A stretch of DNA of 64,000 nt from Mycoplasmoides gallisepticum (GTDB lineage: Bacteria; Bacillota_I; Bacilli_A; Mycoplasmatales; Mycoplasmoidaceae). The stretch's first letter is position 1. Each line of letters begins with the position of its first letter. Shown here in pieces: positions 9,076 through 21,214 of the stretch. Where the stretch lies: NCBI RefSeq assembly GCF_900476085.1, contig NZ_LS991952.1:620001-684000 (forward strand), given 5' to 3'. A model generated the notes under the pieces. The model ran no database searches and was not told the origin of the DNA. It worked only from the letters and a program-made list of their open reading frames with translations. Position numbers and translations under genes: made by a program.

Positions 9076-10680
9076 TTATAGGTGATTTAAGCTTGGTTTT
9101 TCTTCTTTTAATTCGTCATTAATAGCTACTTCAGTAGTAATTAGTAATGCAGCTACTGAACAAGCTTTTTCTAATGCAGTTTTGGTTACTTTAGTTGGAT
9201 CAATAATTCCGTTATTAATCATATTAACAAATTCGTTGGTTTCAGCATTATAACCATAACCTAGTTGTTTACTATTTATGATGTTATTAATAATTTTTGA
9301 GCTATTTTGCCCTGCATTTTCAATAATTTGTCGTGCTGGAGCTGTTAATGAAGAACGAACGATCTCATAACCTAAAGCGATTTCAGGATTTGATTCTTTA
9401 ACTTGTTTTAGTACTTCAATTGCATTCATTAATGCAATTCCACCACCAGCAACGATTCCTTCTTCAACTGCAGCCTTAGTTGAGTTTAGTGCGTCTTCAA
9501 TTCTTAATTTTAGTTCTTTTTGAGCAACTTCAGTCGCACCACCAACGTGAATTACTGCTACTCCATTTGATAGGTTAGCAATTCTTTTAGTGATTCGTTC
9601 TTTATCATATTTAGAAGTTAAATTAGCTGATTTAGCTTTTAAATTATTTAAGTATTTAGCTAAAACATCTTTGTGACAAGCACCATTGATCACTGTAGTT
9701 TTATCTTTAGAGATGATCACTTTTTCCGCTGAACCTAGTTTGTTTAATTCAAGATCTTTGAATTCGATTCCTGCAGCACTATCAACTAAGATCGTATTAA
9801 CACTGATTGCTAGATCTTCTAATGTGTTTTTTTGTGCTTCACCAAATTCAGCACACTTAACACTAACAACATTTAAAGTGCCGCGTAATTTGTTAATTGC
9901 TAATGCAGTTACTACATCTTCAGCAATATCACTAGCAACGATTAATAACGGTGCAGATGATTCAACACTAGCTTCAAGTAATGGTAAGATCTCTTTAACT
10001 GTATTAATCTTATTAAGTGAAACTAAGATCTTAGGATTAGCTAATTCACTTAACATCTTTTCAGAATCAGTTACCATATATGGTGAAGAATAACCACCCT
10101 TGAACTCTAAACCATCAGTTGTGTCTAAAGTGGTATCAAATGATTTGGCATCATCGATTGAGATCACACCACTTGGACCAACGATGTCCATTGCTTTAGC
10201 AATCAGTTCACCAATAAACTTTGATCCAGATGAGATCGCACCAACTTGGGTGATCTCATCGATTGATTTAATTGGTTTTGAAACACTTGTTAAGTATTCT
10301 GAAACTAATTTAGCCGCATTCTCGATCCCAATTCTTAGATTGACTGGGTTAGTGCCATTATTAATTGCTTCGATCGCTTTGTTAACGATCTCATGAGTTA
10401 AGATCGTAGCTGTTGTTGTTCCATCACCCGCAATATCATTAGTTGAGATCGCAGCTTCAGCAATCAGTTTAGCACCCATATTTTCAACGGGATCTTTTAG
10501 TTCGATCTCACGTGCAATCGTTACTCCATCATTAACGATTAATGGTGCACCGTATTTTTTTTCAATTAAAGCATTTCTTCCCTTAGGACCTGCTGTAATC
10601 TTTACTGCTTTAGCTAACTTATTAATTCCTTCTAATAATTTTGCTCTAGCTTGTTGTTCAAATGTTAATTCTTTTGCCAT
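9076..10680 (-). CDS. groL: Chaperonin GroEL (60 kDa)
   Basis: ATP-driven folding chamber that works with GroES in the cytoplasm. The 534 residues contain the ATPase motif AGDGTTTAT near residue 85 and the conserved start of the family (AKELTF, then TAGPKGRNALIEK). The usual C-terminal GGM-rich tail is missing; the protein ends EKPSLNHL. It overlaps groES by one base (TAATG), so translation is likely coupled. No CIRCE element is present, because the pair is embedded downstream of pyk in a glycolytic transcription unit. Only some mycoplasmas keep groESL. Confidence 0.97.
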   Translation of the reverse strand: MAKELTFEQQARAKLLEGINKLAKAVKITAGPKGRNALIEKKYGAPLIVNDGVTIAREIELKDPVENMGAKLIAEAAISTNDIAGDGTTTATILTHEIVNKAIEAINNGTNPVNLRIGIENAAKLVSEYLTSVSKPIKSIDEITQVGAISSGSKFIGELIAKAMDIVGPSGVISIDDAKSFDTTLDTTDGLEFKGGYSSPYMVTDSEKMLSELANPKILVSLNKINTVKEILPLLEASVESSAPLLIVASDIAEDVVTALAINKLRGTLNVVSVKCAEFGEAQKNTLEDLAISVNTILVDSAAGIEFKDLELNKLGSAEKVIISKDKTTVINGACHKDVLAKYLNNLKAKSANLTSKYDKERITKRIANLSNGVAVIHVGGATEVAQKELKLRIEDALNSTKAAVEEGIVAGGGIALMNAIEVLKQVKESNPEIALGYEIVRSSLTAPARQIIENAGQNSSKIINNIINSKQLGYGYNAETNEFVNMINNGIIDPTKVTKTALEKACSVAALLITTEVAINDELKEEKPSLNHL

Positions 10681-10973
10681 TATCTAATTACCCCAATGAT
10701 TTCTTCATAACTTAAGATCTTATAAGTTTTATCATTAACTACGATCTCTGTCCCTGAATATTCCTTAAAATAAACATGGTCATTAACCTTAATTTGATAA
10801 TCAACTTTTTGTTGTTTAGCATAGATCATCCCATCACCCAAAGCGATTACTAAACCTTTGGTTGATGTCGCTTTGTCAGGGTTTTGAATAGTTGTAATGA
10901 TCCCTAATTTTGAAGTTTTTGCTTCAGCTAAAACTTCAACTAAAACATTATCGTGTAGTGGTTTAATATTCAT
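10680..10973 (-). CDS. groES: Co-chaperonin GroES
   Basis: Lid of the GroEL chamber. The 97 residues begin NIKPLHDNVLVE, the family signature; the mobile loop is about residues 18-32, and the C-terminal part GTEIVVNDKTYKIL is typical. It starts 9 bases after the pyk stop and overlaps groEL by one base. Expression is therefore probably tied to the pfkA-pyk transcript rather than to a heat-shock promoter. Confidence 0.95.
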   Translation of the reverse strand: MNIKPLHDNVLVEVLAEAKTSKLGIITTIQNPDKATSTKGLVIALGDGMIYAKQQKVDYQIKVNDHVYFKEYSGTEIVVNDKTYKILSYEEIIGVIR

Positions 10974-10982
10974 ATTAGTTTC

Positions 10983-12509
10983 TTATTTTAGTAATACAAA
11001 GTTAGTCTTATTATCTGGTTTAATTTCAAATAGTTCTGAATAGTGTAAGATTGCTTTCTTAGCAACTAGTTGGTAATTACTTAATGCTTTTGTAAGATCA
11101 TCCACCTTATAAGTGAACACCCCATAATCAACACCATGACCTGTATATACGTTTTGATCATCAGTAACAATAATTACACTAGCAGCCAACTTAGCATTAG
11201 ATAAAGCAAAGATCTCTTCACGGTTGTTGGTAAAATGCACTAAGAAGTGGGTTGAGAAATCTTCGTTTTCAATCTCACGATTTGGACAGATCTTTTTAGC
11301 TATATCTAAGACTCTTTCACCAAAAGCGGTCTTACATACATCTGTCATTGGGAAATAGTGAGTAATTGCACGTTTGTAGTCAAACAATAGTTCTGATTGC
11401 TTGTTGATCTTTTTCATTGTTTCAACAGCAATAATCGGATACATCCCATTCGCTGTTTCACCTGATAACATCGTTGCATCACAACCACGTTCAACAGCAA
11501 AGAAGACATCAGTTACTTCAGCACGAGTTGGTTGAACGTTTTTTTCTAGTGAATCTAACATTTGGGTGGCTACGATCACACGTTTATTCTTAAAACGGCA
11601 AGCTTTAATAATGTATTTTTCCCAGTAAGGTACTTCATAATAAGGGATCTCTAAACCAAGATCACCTCTAGCCACCATCACACCATCACTAACATCAATA
11701 ATCTCATCAAGATTTTTGATTGCGTGACGTGTTTCAACCTTAGCGATCACTTGAACGTGTTCCATTCCATATTGTTTTAAGATCGCTTTAATCTCATAGA
11801 TATCATCAGCACTATTAACAAATGATGCTGCAATATAATCAACTTTATTCTTTAGACCAAAGGTAATATCGTTGTAATCTTTTTGTGATAAGAATGGGAT
11901 CGAATATTTAGCATTTGGTAAGTTGATACGCTTTTTGGTGATGATCTTATGTTCATTTTTAGCGATTGCTCTAATGTATGAAAAGTCTTCAGCCACCTCA
12001 ATTACTTGTAAGGTTAATTTCCCATCATCAACTAAAACGATCGAACCTAAAGAAACATCTTTAGCCATATTGTATTTCTTAGATGAATCTGAGACAGAAA
12101 ACTCAGTGGCATTACCAACGATCTCGCGATTAGTATAGATCTTAACGATCTGATCTTTTTTAACGGTATTGTCTGTTTCTGAGATCTGATTTAATCTGAT
12201 CTCAGGACCGTTAGTGTCAAGCATAATTGAGATTGGTAAGTTTAATTCATTAGCCACACTTCTAGCTAAGATCATTCTTACAGCTTGCTCTTCTTGATTT
12301 CCGTGAGAAAAGTTTAAACGGACTGTGCTCACACCATTTAAGAACAGTTGTCTTAAATTTTCCTTAGCTTTTTGCACGATCTCTTGTTTTGATGGATCTT
12401 CAAGATCAGCTAAACTAAATAGTTTATATGTAATTGAAGGACCACAAGTGGCTACTATCTTTGTCTTTTTTAAAAAGTTTAAATCGAAATCTTTATGTTT
12501 CTTATTCAT
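10983..12509 (-). CDS. pyk: Pyruvate kinase
   Basis: Catalyses phosphoenolpyruvate plus ADP to pyruvate plus ATP, the last glycolytic step. The 508 residues show the N-terminal ATCGPS, substrate-site MLDTNGPEIR, metal-binding VMVARGDLGLEIP, ATQMLDSL and the family PTRAEVTDV segment. There is no internal UGA. It starts 8 bases downstream of pfkA and is followed by groES 9 bases later. The pfkA-pyk pairing is common in mollicutes and feeds the PDH genes encoded just upstream. Confidence 0.96.
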   Translation of the reverse strand: MNKKHKDFDLNFLKKTKIVATCGPSITYKLFSLADLEDPSKQEIVQKAKENLRQLFLNGVSTVRLNFSHGNQEEQAVRMILARSVANELNLPISIMLDTNGPEIRLNQISETDNTVKKDQIVKIYTNREIVGNATEFSVSDSSKKYNMAKDVSLGSIVLVDDGKLTLQVIEVAEDFSYIRAIAKNEHKIITKKRINLPNAKYSIPFLSQKDYNDITFGLKNKVDYIAASFVNSADDIYEIKAILKQYGMEHVQVIAKVETRHAIKNLDEIIDVSDGVMVARGDLGLEIPYYEVPYWEKYIIKACRFKNKRVIVATQMLDSLEKNVQPTRAEVTDVFFAVERGCDATMLSGETANGMYPIIAVETMKKINKQSELLFDYKRAITHYFPMTDVCKTAFGERVLDIAKKICPNREIENEDFSTHFLVHFTNNREEIFALSNAKLAASVIIVTDDQNVYTGHGVDYGVFTYKVDDLTKALSNYQLVAKKAILHYSELFEIKPDNKTNFVLLK

Positions 12510-12517
12510 ATCTTAAA

Positions 12518-13516
12518 TTAAAAACCACCGTTTATTCTATTGCTTAAATTAATTAATTTGATTCTTGAAGGATTACGTTTATTTAGTGCTTCTTGGAAAT
12601 TGTAAGCTACGATCTCATCCCCACTTAAACCTAAAACAACGCCGTATCTTTGTTCGTTAATACATTCAAACGCTTTAATCGCAAATTTCATGGCTAGAAT
12701 CCGTTCCATCGGTGTGGGAACTTGACCACGTTGACCGTAGGTTAAGATATTAAGATTAGTTTTAATTCCTAACTGATCATTAATCTGTTGGGCGATCGTT
12801 TTTAAACTATCCCTGCCATCTTCACCATAAATATGTTCACAAACGATCACAGTAAATGTGCGTTTGTGATCTTGTAACATTCTTTTAGCAGCAAGATCTA
12901 CGATCTCTTGGGTTGTTTTGATATTTTCTGAGGTAATTACTAGATCAGCTTTAGTTGCAAGTGCTGCATAAACTGCTAAATCCCCACAATGACGTCCCAT
13001 CACTTCAGAGATCGATACCCGGTTGTGAGAAACACTAGTTGAGATGATCTCTTGAATCGTTCTAGTAATATGTTCTAATGCTGAATAAAAACCGATTGTG
13101 TAATCTGATGAAGATACATCATTATCAATCGTTCCAGGCATCACAATCACATTAATCCCCATCTCAGATAATAGTTTTGCGCCTTGATATGAACCATCAC
13201 CACCGATCACTACTAACGTATCGATTTTTTTTGCTTTAAGGTTACTTACTGCTTTTTTTCTTACTTCAAGATCTTTGAATTCAACTAATCTTGCTGAATA
13301 AATAAACGTTCCCGAATCAAAGAAATGGTCGATCACTTCTTGTTGGTTAGCAAGAACGATCTGATCTTCAACTAAGCCTTTATAACCTTCATAAACTAAG
13401 TAAGGTTGAATATTATTAATGATCGCTTGTTGAACTAACCCATAAATTGCTGGATTCATTCCTGGAGAATCTCCTCCAGAAGTTAAGATCGCAATTCGTT
13501 GTGTTTGAATGGCCAT
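12518..13516 (-). CDS. pfkA: ATP-dependent 6-phosphofructokinase
   Basis: Phosphorylates fructose 6-phosphate to the 1,6-bisphosphate, the committed step of glycolysis. The 332 residues contain GGDSPGMN near the start, GGDGSYQGA, and PGTIDNDV with the catalytic Asp. Length is normal for the bacterial enzyme. It begins 37 bases downstream of lplA and leads into pyk. Confidence 0.96.
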   Translation of the reverse strand: MAIQTQRIAILTSGGDSPGMNPAIYGLVQQAIINNIQPYLVYEGYKGLVEDQIVLANQQEVIDHFFDSGTFIYSARLVEFKDLEVRKKAVSNLKAKKIDTLVVIGGDGSYQGAKLLSEMGINVIVMPGTIDNDVSSSDYTIGFYSALEHITRTIQEIISTSVSHNRVSISEVMGRHCGDLAVYAALATKADLVITSENIKTTQEIVDLAAKRMLQDHKRTFTVIVCEHIYGEDGRDSLKTIAQQINDQLGIKTNLNILTYGQRGQVPTPMERILAMKFAIKAFECINEQRYGVVLGLSGDEIVAYNFQEALNKRNPSRIKLINLSNRINGGF

Positions 13517-13553
13517 AATATAATGTTTTTAATCCTTTTAAAATTATAATAAA

Positions 13554-14549
13554 TTATTTGTTGTCAAACAATAAGCTCAACAATTCTTCTTTAGTGATAG
13601 TTCCTAAATAAAGCGGAAGATCAAATTGATCTAAAACTTGACTGAAACTTTGATAATCAAACTTGGTGTTTTGGAGTTTTTCTTCGATCTCTTCGATCTG
13701 TTTCACACTTAAAAAATCACCATTAAATTTAATCTGTTTAATCACACCTTGGTCGGTGTTTAAACTTAGTTCTAACTCACCTCCACTAAAGCGCTTTTTA
13801 TTATTAAATTTGTATTCTTGTGATGAACCATAGATCCATTCCCAACTTTTGAAGTGGTTATTAGCACGATCTTTAATCCATTGTTTGGCTTGATCGTCTA
13901 AAACGATCTTAGTTAAGTTGTACTTTTTAAAGTAGAACTTAATTAGTTCATCAATAAATCAAGTAACTGATCTTTTTTCTTGTAAATGATCAATGATATT
14001 AGTAACGCGTTTTTTGATCGAATCAATCCCCTTAGCTTGGATCTTAGCTTTATCAACGTGTAAGTATTTAGCTAACTTACTCATATCAGTGTTATATAAC
14101 AACGTTCCGTGATGTAAGATCTTATCTTGATAAAGGTATTGCGCTGTTCCTGAGAACTTCATTCCTTCGATCTCTAGATCGTTTCTTCCTTTGAACGTCG
14201 CATTAATCTTTAATGAATTTAAGAATTCAATAATCGGTTGAGCGAAGAACTGATAAGCGTTAGCACGTTTTTCATCTAAATAATCAATGTAAGAATAACA
14301 GATATTACCAAGATCTTGGAACACCGTTCCTCCACCTGAAAAGCGGCGGATTAGATTTATCTTATCTTTAGTAGTTTCGTTTGTATTAATCTGAGCTAAC
14401 GTATTTTGGTTTCTACCAATAAAGATCGTATCAGCATTTTGCCAGATATAAATGATTGGTAAAGAAAGATTTAAGTGTTTTAATAAGTATTCTTCAGTTG
14501 CTGCATTAATATAGCAATTGTTAGAATCTGATAAGTAAAAATGGGCCAT
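13554..14549 (-). CDS. lplA: Lipoate-protein ligase A
   Basis: Activates free lipoate with ATP and attaches it to the E2 lipoyl domain of PDH. The protein has 331 residues with one UGA-Trp at 13956-13958. The catalytic domain has RRFSGGGTVFQDLGN near residue 70 and the lysine-containing KFSGTAQ near 130; the C-terminal accessory domain covers about residues 245-331. It sits between the PDH genes that supply its substrate and pfkA-pyk. A terminator ends only about 13 bases upstream of its ATG, and a TATAAA at 14555-14560 suggests a leaderless message. Confidence 0.93.
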
Positions 14550-14554
14550 AACTG

Positions 14555-14560
14555 TTTATA
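14555..14560 (-). promoter_or_regulatory. Candidate -10 box of lplA (leaderless start)
   Basis: TATAAA lies five bases from the ATG on the minus strand, immediately after the T-tract of the pdhD terminator. A transcript starting at the normal distance would begin at or next to the A of the start codon. Confidence 0.4.
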
Positions 14561-14562
14561 TT

Positions 14563-14590
14563 TGATAAAAAACCCTTGTGCAAGGGCCTT
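14563..14590 (-). terminator. Terminator of pdhD
   Basis: Stem CCCTTG / CAAGGG followed on the minus strand by TTTTTTATC. It lies about 20 bases past the pdhD stop and immediately before lplA, so some readthrough may feed lplA. Confidence 0.75.
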
Positions 14591-14608
14591 TTATCTGAAT
14601 GATTAGTT

Positions 14609-16006
<1,398 letters not shown>

Positions 16007-16010
16007 TTAA

Positions 16011-17327
16011 TTAAATTAGTAAACCGTTAAGATTTTCAACGATTTCTTTTAATGTTTTAGCAAATCTACCGATATCAGCACCATCGATTCATCTGTGGTC
16101 AGCTGCAATTGTAATTGGCATAATTTGCTTAATTACGATTTGGTTTTCAGGAGTTCTTGCTAATTTTTCTTCTACTGTACCAGTAGCAATAATTGCAACT
16201 TCTGGGAATTTAATAATTGGTGTACCAAATAAAGCCCCGATTGAACCAAAGTTAGTTACACTGATTGTACCATCAGCTAAATCAGCTAAACCGATCTTCT
16301 TAGAACGAGCTTTTTCAGCTAAATTGTTTACTTCTCTAGCAAGTTCAATCACTGATTTGTCTTGTGCTGATTTAATGTTAGGAACCATTAAACCATCAGC
16401 AGTATCAACAGCAATACCTAAGTTAATCTTTTTCTTTAATACTAAACGGTTGCTAGCTTTGTCGTAGTGAGAGTTGAAAATTGGGTGAGCAACTACAGCT
16501 TTAGTAATTGCTTTCAATAAGAATGGTAAGAATGATAATTTAACGTTGTAGCTTGCTAATACAGCATCCTTAACTTGCTTACGGTATGATACTAATTTAG
16601 TTACATCAAAGTTGAATGTTAAAACAGTTGCTGGAATTTCTTCGTGAGCAGTAGTCATTGCTTTAGCAATTGCTTTTCTAATTGATGTAATTTCTTTGTA
16701 AGTTTCGTTATCGTTTGCAGCTACACTAGCAGCTGGTGAACTTTGTTGAGCTGATGCAAATACATCGCTTGAGAATATTTTAGCACCGTTAGCAGGTGTT
16801 ACGTTGTGTAAATTTACATTTAAATCACTAGCAACAGCTTGAGCTAAAGGAGTCGCAACTGGAACTGGAGTTGGCGCAAAAGCTGGAGTAGGAGCTGGTG
16901 TTGGAGTACTTGCAGCGCGTTGATCACCAAATAATCCAAATAAAGTGTTTGAAACTTTAACTTCACCTACAACTGAAGCACCACCACCACCACCACTAGG
17001 AGCAGCTTCAGCAGGAGTAGGAGCTGGTGTAACAGCTGGAGTAGGAGCTACAAAAGCTGGAGTAGCAGGTGCAGCAGCTGGAGCTGATGAACCATCACCG
17101 TTTAAAACAAGCATCACTTCACCAACGTGAACAGTTTGTCCTACTGATGCAAGGATCGCAGTAACTTTTCCACCTTCAGGAGCTGGTAAGTCAGTTGTAA
17201 CCTTATCAGTTTCAACTGAAAACATTGGGTCACCTTCTTTAATTGTGTCACCTACTTTAACATAGATTTGAGCAACAACACCTTCGTGTAGCCCTTCACC
17301 AACGTCTGTAAATTTATATTCAAACAT
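16011..17327 (-). CDS. pdhC: Dihydrolipoamide acetyltransferase, E2 of pyruvate dehydrogenase
   Basis: Core of the PDH complex, transferring acetyl groups to CoA. The 438 residues start with one lipoyl domain carrying the lipoylated lysine in VETDKVTTD near residue 42. An Ala/Pro-rich flexible linker with a short glycine run follows (about 85-180). There is a possible peripheral-subunit-binding stretch, then the catalytic domain from about 205 ending in DHRWIDGADIGRF with the active-site His. The Trp in that motif is UGA, so the active site falls outside the frame under the standard code. It has its own promoter region and hairpin upstream and precedes pdhD. Confidence 0.95.
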
Positions 17328-17373
17328 GTTTGTTTTATCTTTCTATTTTTATATTATGAAAATTCTATTGTTA

Positions 17374-17379
17374 ATTATA
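17374..17379 (-). promoter_or_regulatory. -10 box for the pdhC-pdhD unit
   Basis: TATAAT on the minus strand, 46 bases upstream of the pdhC start and downstream of the hairpin that follows pdhB. It suggests pdhCD can be transcribed separately from pdhAB. Confidence 0.45.
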
Positions 17380-17430
17380 AATCAAATAATTATTTCGAGA
17401 TTTATTTGCGACTTTTTTACGTAAACAAAT

Positions 17431-17467
17431 ATCGTTTTTATTAACGCGTGAGATTAATAAAAACGAT
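17431..17467 (-). terminator. Strong hairpin between pdhB and pdhC
   Basis: Perfect 14-bp stem ATCGTTTTTATTAA / TTAATAAAAACGAT with a 9-base loop CGCGTGAGA. It lies shortly after the pdhB stop. The following T-tract on the minus strand is interrupted, so it could be a terminator, an attenuator or a 3'-end stabiliser. Confidence 0.6.
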
Positions 17468-17484
17468 AAATATTATTTAAAAAA

Positions 17485-18462
17485 CTAAGCTAGTAATTCG
17501 TTAATTGCGTCAACTGTTCTCTTCTTAAGATCAAATTGAATTGCTTCACCTTTTGCTAAAGGAACAGTAATGTCAAATCCAGTTACACGAACTGGAGCTT
17601 TCTTTAAGCTGCTGTGTAGTGTTTCACTAACTCTAGCCATAATTTCAGCACTTACACTGAATGATTTAACAGCTTCGTGAACAACTAGTAAACGACCAGT
17701 TTTTTGTACTGAACCTAAAACTGTGTTTCAGTCAATTGGTGAGATTGTTCTTAAGTCGATTAATTCAAGATCACCTGCCGGGTATTGGTTAACGATTTCA
17801 AGAGTGTCAATTACATTAGCACCGTAAGTTACGATCGTTAATTTGCTACCTTGAGTTAATACGTTAGCCTTACCGATCTCAACAACGTATTCACCAGCTG
17901 GAATTTCTTGCTTGAATGAACGGTATAACTTCTTAGGTTCAAAGAACACAACTGGGTCTGGATCGTTAATTGCAGCTAACATTAATCCCTTAGTGTCATA
18001 AGGATTACATGGCATAACTACTTTAACACCTGGAATGTGAGCATAGATCGCTTCTAATGATTCAGAGTGGTGCTCTAAAGCTTTAATTCCTCCACCCATT
18101 GGCATTCTAATTACGATTGGAGCGTTAAGTTTTCCTCTACTTCTGTTTCTAATTCTTGCAGCGTGACAGAATAGTTGTTGCATTGCTGGGTAACTGAAAC
18201 CAGAGAACTGAATTTCAACGATTGGTTTTAATCCAGCATATGAAGCACCAATAGCAGCACCAGTCATAGCAGCTTCTGAGATCGGAGTATCTCATACTCG
18301 ATCAGCACCGTGTTTTTGTTGTAGGCCTTTAGTTGCTCTAAACACACCACCTTCAAAACCAGCGTCTTGACCGTATAATACCACACTCTTGTCTTTTGAA
18401 AGCGCAATATCTAAAGCGTTGTTTAAAGCTTCGATATTATTTACGATAATTTTATCACTCAT
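17485..18462 (-). CDS. pdhB: Pyruvate dehydrogenase E1 component, beta subunit
   Basis: With PdhA it forms the thiamine-diphosphate E1 that decarboxylates pyruvate. The 325 residues show the family segments DTPISEAAMTGAAIG, PIVEIQFSGF, and HHSESLEAIYAHIPGVKV. Two Trp are UGA. The start is the ATG at 18460-18462, preceded by TTGGAGA; an internal ATG at 18265-18267 would remove conserved sequence. It lies 24 bases downstream of pdhA. Stop codon is UAG. Confidence 0.95.
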
Positions 18463-18486
18463 TGTGTATATTCTCCAATTTAAGAA

Positions 18487-19566
18487 TTATTTGTCTCCAA
18501 AGTATTTTTTAGCTACTGCTTTTTGTTCAACTAAGTTTTGTGGTAAAGTTGCGTAAGTGTGATCAAAAACGTCATCAACTGTAGTTTGAATGTGTTGAAG
18601 CATAACATCGTATTCCTCACTGATCTTAGCTTCGATCTGTTCAAACATTGTTTTTTCTTTAGCTTCGTCTCATAGACCTTTAGCTGTTAAGAATTTCTTA
18701 ATTCTTGCGATTGGATCTGATTTCTTAGCTTCTTCTTCTTCTTGTTTAGTTCTGTAAACTGAAGGGTCATCTGAAGTTGTGTGAGGACCTTGACGGTAAG
18801 TTACAAATTCAACAAAGATTGGTCCCATACCACTTCTAGAGTATTCAATTGCTTCTAACATTGCATCATAACATGCTAATAAGTCGTTACCATCAACTCT
18901 TACTCTTGGCATATTAACAGCAATCGCTTTAGTTGATAGGTCACTAACTGCACTTTCTAAGTTAGTTCTTGTAGAGATCGCATATTGGTTGTTGTTTACA
19001 CAGAAGACAGTTTGTCACTTGTGAATTGAAGCAAGGTTCATTGCTTCATAGAATTCACCTTCAGCAGTACCACCATCACCGATGAAAGTAACAGCAGCAG
19101 CTCTTTCTTTATTTTGTTTTAGTGCATAACCAATCCCTGCAGCTTGAGAGTATTGAGCACCAATAGTAATGTTAATTGGGATAACTCTTACACCTTCATC
19201 AAAAACGTTACCTTTTTCATTACCGTTTCAGTAAAGCATTAATTGGTAAGGCTTAACCCCTCTGTGAAGCATTAAAGCACCTGATCTGAAAGCTGGTACT
19301 AATCAGTCTTTCTTAGTCATTGCAAGTGATGTACCTAGTTGTAATGCTTCTTCGCCTATGTTAGGAGCTAATGTCAACATCTTACCTGAACGTTGTCAAG
19401 TTAACATCTTCTTGTCAAGTTCTCTTGATAAGTTCATGTAGTAGTAAGCTTCGATCACTCTTTCGTCTGATAGCTTTTGTACATAACTAGGATCGATTAC
19501 CCGTCCTTCATTGTCAATTACTCTATGTAAAAGTTCAGGAATTTTGTTTTTAACAATAATTGCCAT
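18487..19566 (-). CDS. pdhA: Pyruvate dehydrogenase E1 component, alpha subunit
   Basis: The 359 residues carry the thiamine-diphosphate motif GDGGTAEGEFYEAMNLAS, ending in the conserved NNN of CVNNNQYAIS, near residues 160-195. The C-terminal HTTSDDPSVYR segment is typical of E1 alpha. Five or more Trp codons are UGA, so only fragments appear under the standard code. The start is ATG 19564-19566 (AIIVKNKIPE). It begins the PDH run just downstream of NADH oxidase, which can recycle the NADH that PDH makes. Confidence 0.94.
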
Positions 19567-19626
19567 ATCTTGTCTGTTTTCCTTAAGTTTGTATTAATTT
19601 AATTGTAATTTAATTATCTTTAAAAC

Positions 19627-21045
19627 CTATTTTTTAATGCTTTCTTTGAAGTAATTTAATCCTAAAGCTTGTAGAATTGCACTAATGATAAAGTTAAATG
19701 GTTTGTTGTAGTGAGGTAAGAAGAATACATCAGCGAATGCAACATCAACTAATGTTAATTTTCTTTGAATTGCTAATGCTAATAAGTAAATAACTTCAGA
19801 GTGGTTATTTTTAGTTGAACCTACTTGAGCACCTAATAATCTTAGAGTTTTAGGATCATATACTAATTTAATCTTCACTCTGTCATAAGTGTTCATTCAT
19901 TCTGGACGGTCAGCATCTTCAAAGTATGAAGCTACAGCTTGGATTCCACGAATTTTAGCAACTTCTTCTGAGATTCCAGTTGATGCTAAGTGGTGACCAA
20001 ATACGTGGATCGCGTTTGTACCAACAACGTTTTCTAACTTAATGTTAGTCATACCATTAATGTGAGAAGCAGCTACCACACCAGTTTTAACTGCGTTAGT
20101 TGCTAAGTCGATGTTTTGGTATTCACCAGTTGCTGCGTTCATAATTGCAGCAGCACCACCGATTGCATATACATCTTTAACAGAAGTTTGACAGTATTGG
20201 TCAATAATTAAAGCACCGTTTTTCACTTTGTGAGCGTCAGCTAAAAGTGATGTGTTTGGTAAGAAACCGATACATTGAATTACTAAGTCAGCTTCTACTT
20301 TAGTTTGAACGCCATCTTTTTCTAAAGTAATTCCACGGATCACTTTTTTGCCACCTTCAGTGTCAACTAAGTATCCCATTACTTTAGTTCCGCATCTAAC
20401 GTCAACTCCTTCTTTTTTCATAGTTGTCATTAGATCTGTACCAAATTCTTTATCAAAGTAGTTAGCTGCTGGTCTTGGTAACATATCAACTAATAATGTT
20501 TTCTTACCTTTTTGGTGAGCAGCTTCAACTAATTCAACCCCAATGTAACCTGCACCGATTACAACGATATTATTAACATCAGGTTTTTTGAATTGGTCAA
20601 TAATTTCTAAAGCGTGTTGGTAAGTTTTACAAGCAACTAAACCTTCGATTCCACCACAGTATTTTTCAGTGAAAGGAAGACTAGCATCAGCTGTTGTAAT
20701 TGGTCAAGCACCAGTAGCTAAGATTAGCTTGTCATAACTTTCTTCAAAAGTTGAGTTCTTTTCTAAATTACAAACAACAACAACCTTTCTATTGTGATCC
20801 ACTGAAAGCACTTCGTGTTTCATGTGAACTTTTGCACCCATTGATCTAAGTTGTTCTGGGTTTGAGTAGAATAAATCAGTTGTATCTTTAACTACACCAC
20901 TAACAGCTAAAGCAATACCACATCCTAAGAAAGAGATATTGTCATTGCGGTCGAATGCTACTACATCTAATTTAGGATTTTCCGCTAACATCGTGCGAAT
21001 CGCAGACGTACCAGCGTGGTTAATTCCTACTACAATAACTTTCAT
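19627..21045 (-). CDS. nox: NADH oxidase (water-forming type)
   Basis: FAD flavoprotein reoxidising NADH with oxygen. The 472 residues have the N-terminal FAD motif VGINHAGTSA, the single redox-active cysteine in FLGCGIAL near residue 42 (the mark of this family), an NAD-binding GAGYIGVE near residue 160, and a GGAAA FAD segment near 280. Two Trp are UGA (19897 and 20704 regions). AAGGA precedes the ATG. It lies between ackA and pdhA, where it can balance the NADH produced by PDH in an organism without a respiratory chain. Confidence 0.94.
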
Positions 21046-21214
21046 TTTTTATTTTTTATCCTTGTGAATTTCTATTCTAATAAAATTTTAATAATAGATA
21101 TACTAAATATAATTTAATATTATTTTTAAACTAGTTTTTTTCAAAACAAAGTATGAAAATTGGTAAAAGTATCTATCACCTTATTTTCTTATAGATATTG
21201 ACAAATAAAATAAT

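Noticed and set aside
9686-10396. Two plus-strand ORFs opposite groEL (135 and 98 codons)
   Set aside because: They lie entirely inside the highly conserved groEL gene on the other strand, have no ribosome site or promoter, and look like mirror-frame shadows.
16945-17130. Plus-strand Ala/Gly/Pro ORF at 16.9-17.1 kb
   Set aside because: Antisense shadow of the Ala/Pro linker of PdhC.
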